Shown here: positions 62,484 to 64,000 of the stretch, piece by piece | Layout of the letters: the number at the start of each line of letters is the position of its first letter | Numbering within the stretch: position 1 is the first letter of the stretch | Assembly (NCBI GenBank): GCA_017559845.1 | Contig: JAFYQQ010000020.1 | Coordinates: 1 to 64,000, forward strand | Direction: 5' to 3' | DNA: 64,000 bases | From: Bacteroidaceae bacterium | GTDB lineage: Bacteria; Bacteroidota; Bacteroidia; Bacteroidales; Bacteroidaceae | The notes under the pieces: generated by a model | Database searches by the model: none | What the model was told of the DNA's origin: nothing | What the model saw: the letters and a program-made list of their open reading frames with translations, nothing else | Made by a program: the position numbers and the translations under genes

Positions 62484-64000
62484 ATGAGTATCAGATTAAG
62501 TAAAGTAACCAAAGAATGCAACGTGGGATTGCAGACCGTTGTGGAGTTCCTTCAGAAGAAGGGCTTCGGAGACGTGGAAGCATCCCCAAACTCCAAGATT
62601 TCCGAAGAGCAATATGAATTGCTGCTCAAAGAATTCTCTCCAGACAAAGGTCTGCGCACTCAAGCGGAAAAGCTGAGCCAGCAGCGCCAGGAGAACAAAG
62701 AGAGCAAAAAAGCCTCTTCACGCTCTGCCAAGCAACAGAAGAAGCCGGAGATGATCAAGGTTGAAGTGAAAAAAGTTGACGGTCCCAAAGTGTTGGGACA
62801 CATTGACTTGGATGCAGCCAAGAAGCCCAAGGAAAAACCCGCGCAAGAAACCGCGAAGCAGGAGGCTGTGGCAGCAACACCCGAAACCGTAAAGGAACAA
62901 ACTGTACAGAAACCCGAAACAGCCACCGCAGAAACCACTGCACCAAAGGCTGAAAAACCGGCAATCGGCACAGAGGTGGATGGTGTATTCCGTCTGAATC
63001 CCGCTCCCCAGGCTGGCCCTGGCCTTACCGTAAAGGGTCACATTGACTTGTCGGCTCTGAACCAGAGCACCCGCCCCAAGAAGAAGAGTAAGGAGGAAAA
63101 GCGCCGTGAACGCGAGGAAAAGAACCGACCCAACGGCCAGCAGGGACAAGGAGACCGCAAGAAGAGAACACGCATTGGAAAAGAGCGCGTTGACGTAAAT
63201 GCCGTAGCCAACCAGATTCAAAACAATAATGGCAATAGTGGCGGACAGAAGAAGAACAACAACGCCAACAACAACCATGCAAACGCCAACAACAATGGCG
63301 GAAAGAACAAGCAACGCCAAAAGAACCAGCCCAAGCAGGCTCCTGTTCAGGCGGAAGTTAGTGATGAGGAAGTAGCAAAGCAGGTACGCGAAACCCTGGC
63401 TCGTCTCACAAACAAGAACAACAAGATGGGCAAGGGCGCCAAGTATCGCCGCGAAAAGCGTGATGCCATCCGCGCCGGAATCGAAGAGGAAATACAGGCA
63501 GAAGCAGCAGAAAGCAAGATTCTGAAACTTACAGAATTTGTTACTGCCAACGAATTGGCCACCATGATGAATGTGCCTGTAACACAGGTTATCGCCACTT
63601 GCATGAGCATTGGTATCATGGTCAGCATCAACCAGCGTATGGACGCCGAAACCATTAACATTGTCGCTGAGGAGTTCGGCTTCCAGACAGAATATGTCAG
63701 CACCGAGGTTAGCGAGGCCGTTAATGTGGTTGAAGACGACGAGGAAGACCTGTTGCCCCGCGCTCCTATTGTAACGGTTATGGGTCACGTAGACCATGGT
63801 AAGACCTCTTTGCTGGACTACATCCGCCAGACCAACGTGATTGCCGGTGAAGCCGGAGGTATTACACAGCACATCGGTGCGTACAACGTGGAACTGCAGG
63901 ATGGACGCCACGTTACATTCCTCGACACTCCCGGTCACGAAGCGTTTACCGCCATGCGTGCCCGCGGTGCACAGGTAACGGACATTGCCATCATTATCAT
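62484..64000 (+). CDS. infB: Translation initiation factor IF-2 (5' part, runs off window)
   Basis: The start ATG at 62484 follows an unusually strong Shine-Dalgarno sequence (AAAGGAGGAGGG, 62468-62479) for this phylum. It reads [20 protein letters not shown], the IF2 N-terminal domain, then a long Lys/Glu/Ala/Asn-rich linker (about 70-300) with a poly-Asn stretch. A second IF2_N-like block follows ('[39 protein letters not shown]'), then the G domain: G1 '[18 protein letters not shown]', G2 '[13 protein letters not shown]', G3 'DTPGHEAF'. 505 codons are visible and the gene is cut by the window end. IF-2 delivers fMet-tRNA to the 30S subunit. Confidence 0.97.
   Translation, partial: MSIRLSKVTKECNVGLQTVVEFLQKKGFGDVEASPNSKISEEQYELLLKEFSPDKGLRTQAEKLSQQRQENKESKKASSRSAKQQKKPEMIKVEVKKVDGPKVLGHIDLDAAKKPKEKPAQETAKQEAVAATPETVKEQTVQKPETATAETTAPKAEKPAIGTEVDGVFRLNPAPQAGPGLTVKGHIDLSALNQSTRPKKKSKEEKRREREEKNRPNGQQGQGDRKKRTRIGKERVDVNAVANQIQNNNGNSGGQKKNNNANNNHANANNNGGKNKQRQKNQPKQAPVQAEVSDEEVAKQVRETLARLTNKNNKMGKGAKYRREKRDAIRAGIEEEIQAEAAESKILKLTEFVTANELATMMNVPVTQVIATCMSIGIMVSINQRMDAETINIVAEEFGFQTEYVSTEVSEAVNVVEDDEEDLLPRAPIVTVMGHVDHGKTSLLDYIRQTNVIAGEAGGITQHIGAYNVELQDGRHVTFLDTPGHEAFTAMRARGAQVTDIAIII

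Overview
The window is a piece of a Bacteroidales chromosome (Bacteroides/Prevotella-like). The evidence is the recurring Bacteroidetes -7 promoter box TAnnTTTG in front of many genes, Bacteroidetes-only families (DUF4292, DUF4369, PepSY-like, GlsA/GlsB), SPII lipoproteins, C-termini resembling type IX secretion (T9SS) sorting signals, and the gene order of the division cluster.

Layout. 1-765 is non-coding repeat DNA. 766-8932 is one co-directional minus-strand run: glycine-lipid acyltransferases glsA and glsB, a dGTPase, dut, a TPR protein, a DUF4292 lipoprotein, an EnvC-like protein and a lipocalin-like lipoprotein. 9007-11442 (minus) holds a small exported protein, a membrane-anchored HTH regulator and a cyclophilin. 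11845-27717 (plus) is a complete dcw cluster (mraZ, rsmH, ftsL-like, ftsI, murE, mraY, murD, ftsW, murG, murC, ftsQ, ftsA, ftsZ) followed by a YqeY protein and convergent recO. 28540-35793 holds tRNA-Glu, rpsT, gyrB, a HIT protein, greA, a thioredoxin-fold lipoprotein and pnp. 35800-38966 is sparse: two small secreted or membrane proteins, a candidate structured RNA and more repeats. 38967-44619 is a glycosidase block (GH92, GH76, GH20) without SusC/SusD. 45298-55628 (minus) encodes three large surface proteins (CotH-type, a 1619-residue repeat protein, a fasciclin protein). 56184-58414 holds NamZ-like GH171, a RAYT transposase bracketed by its own REP hairpins, and tRNA-Asn. 58665-64000 holds an S41 protease and rimP-nusA-infB (infB runs off the end).

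The most unusual signal is in the gaps between genes. Six intergenic loci (about 385, 10690, 38046, 38604, 44929 and 55988) carry short arrays in which a word recurs every 22 bp, exact in the best cases. Several are built as a 14-bp mini-palindrome plus an 8-bp spacer. The word differs from array to array while the period stays the same. Two of these loci also contain a composite repeat shared across 38 kb, with hairpin elements that look like non-autonomous relatives of the REPs flanking the RAYT gene. A second unexplained object is a promoter-to-terminator non-coding unit of about 320 nt at 36936-37268.
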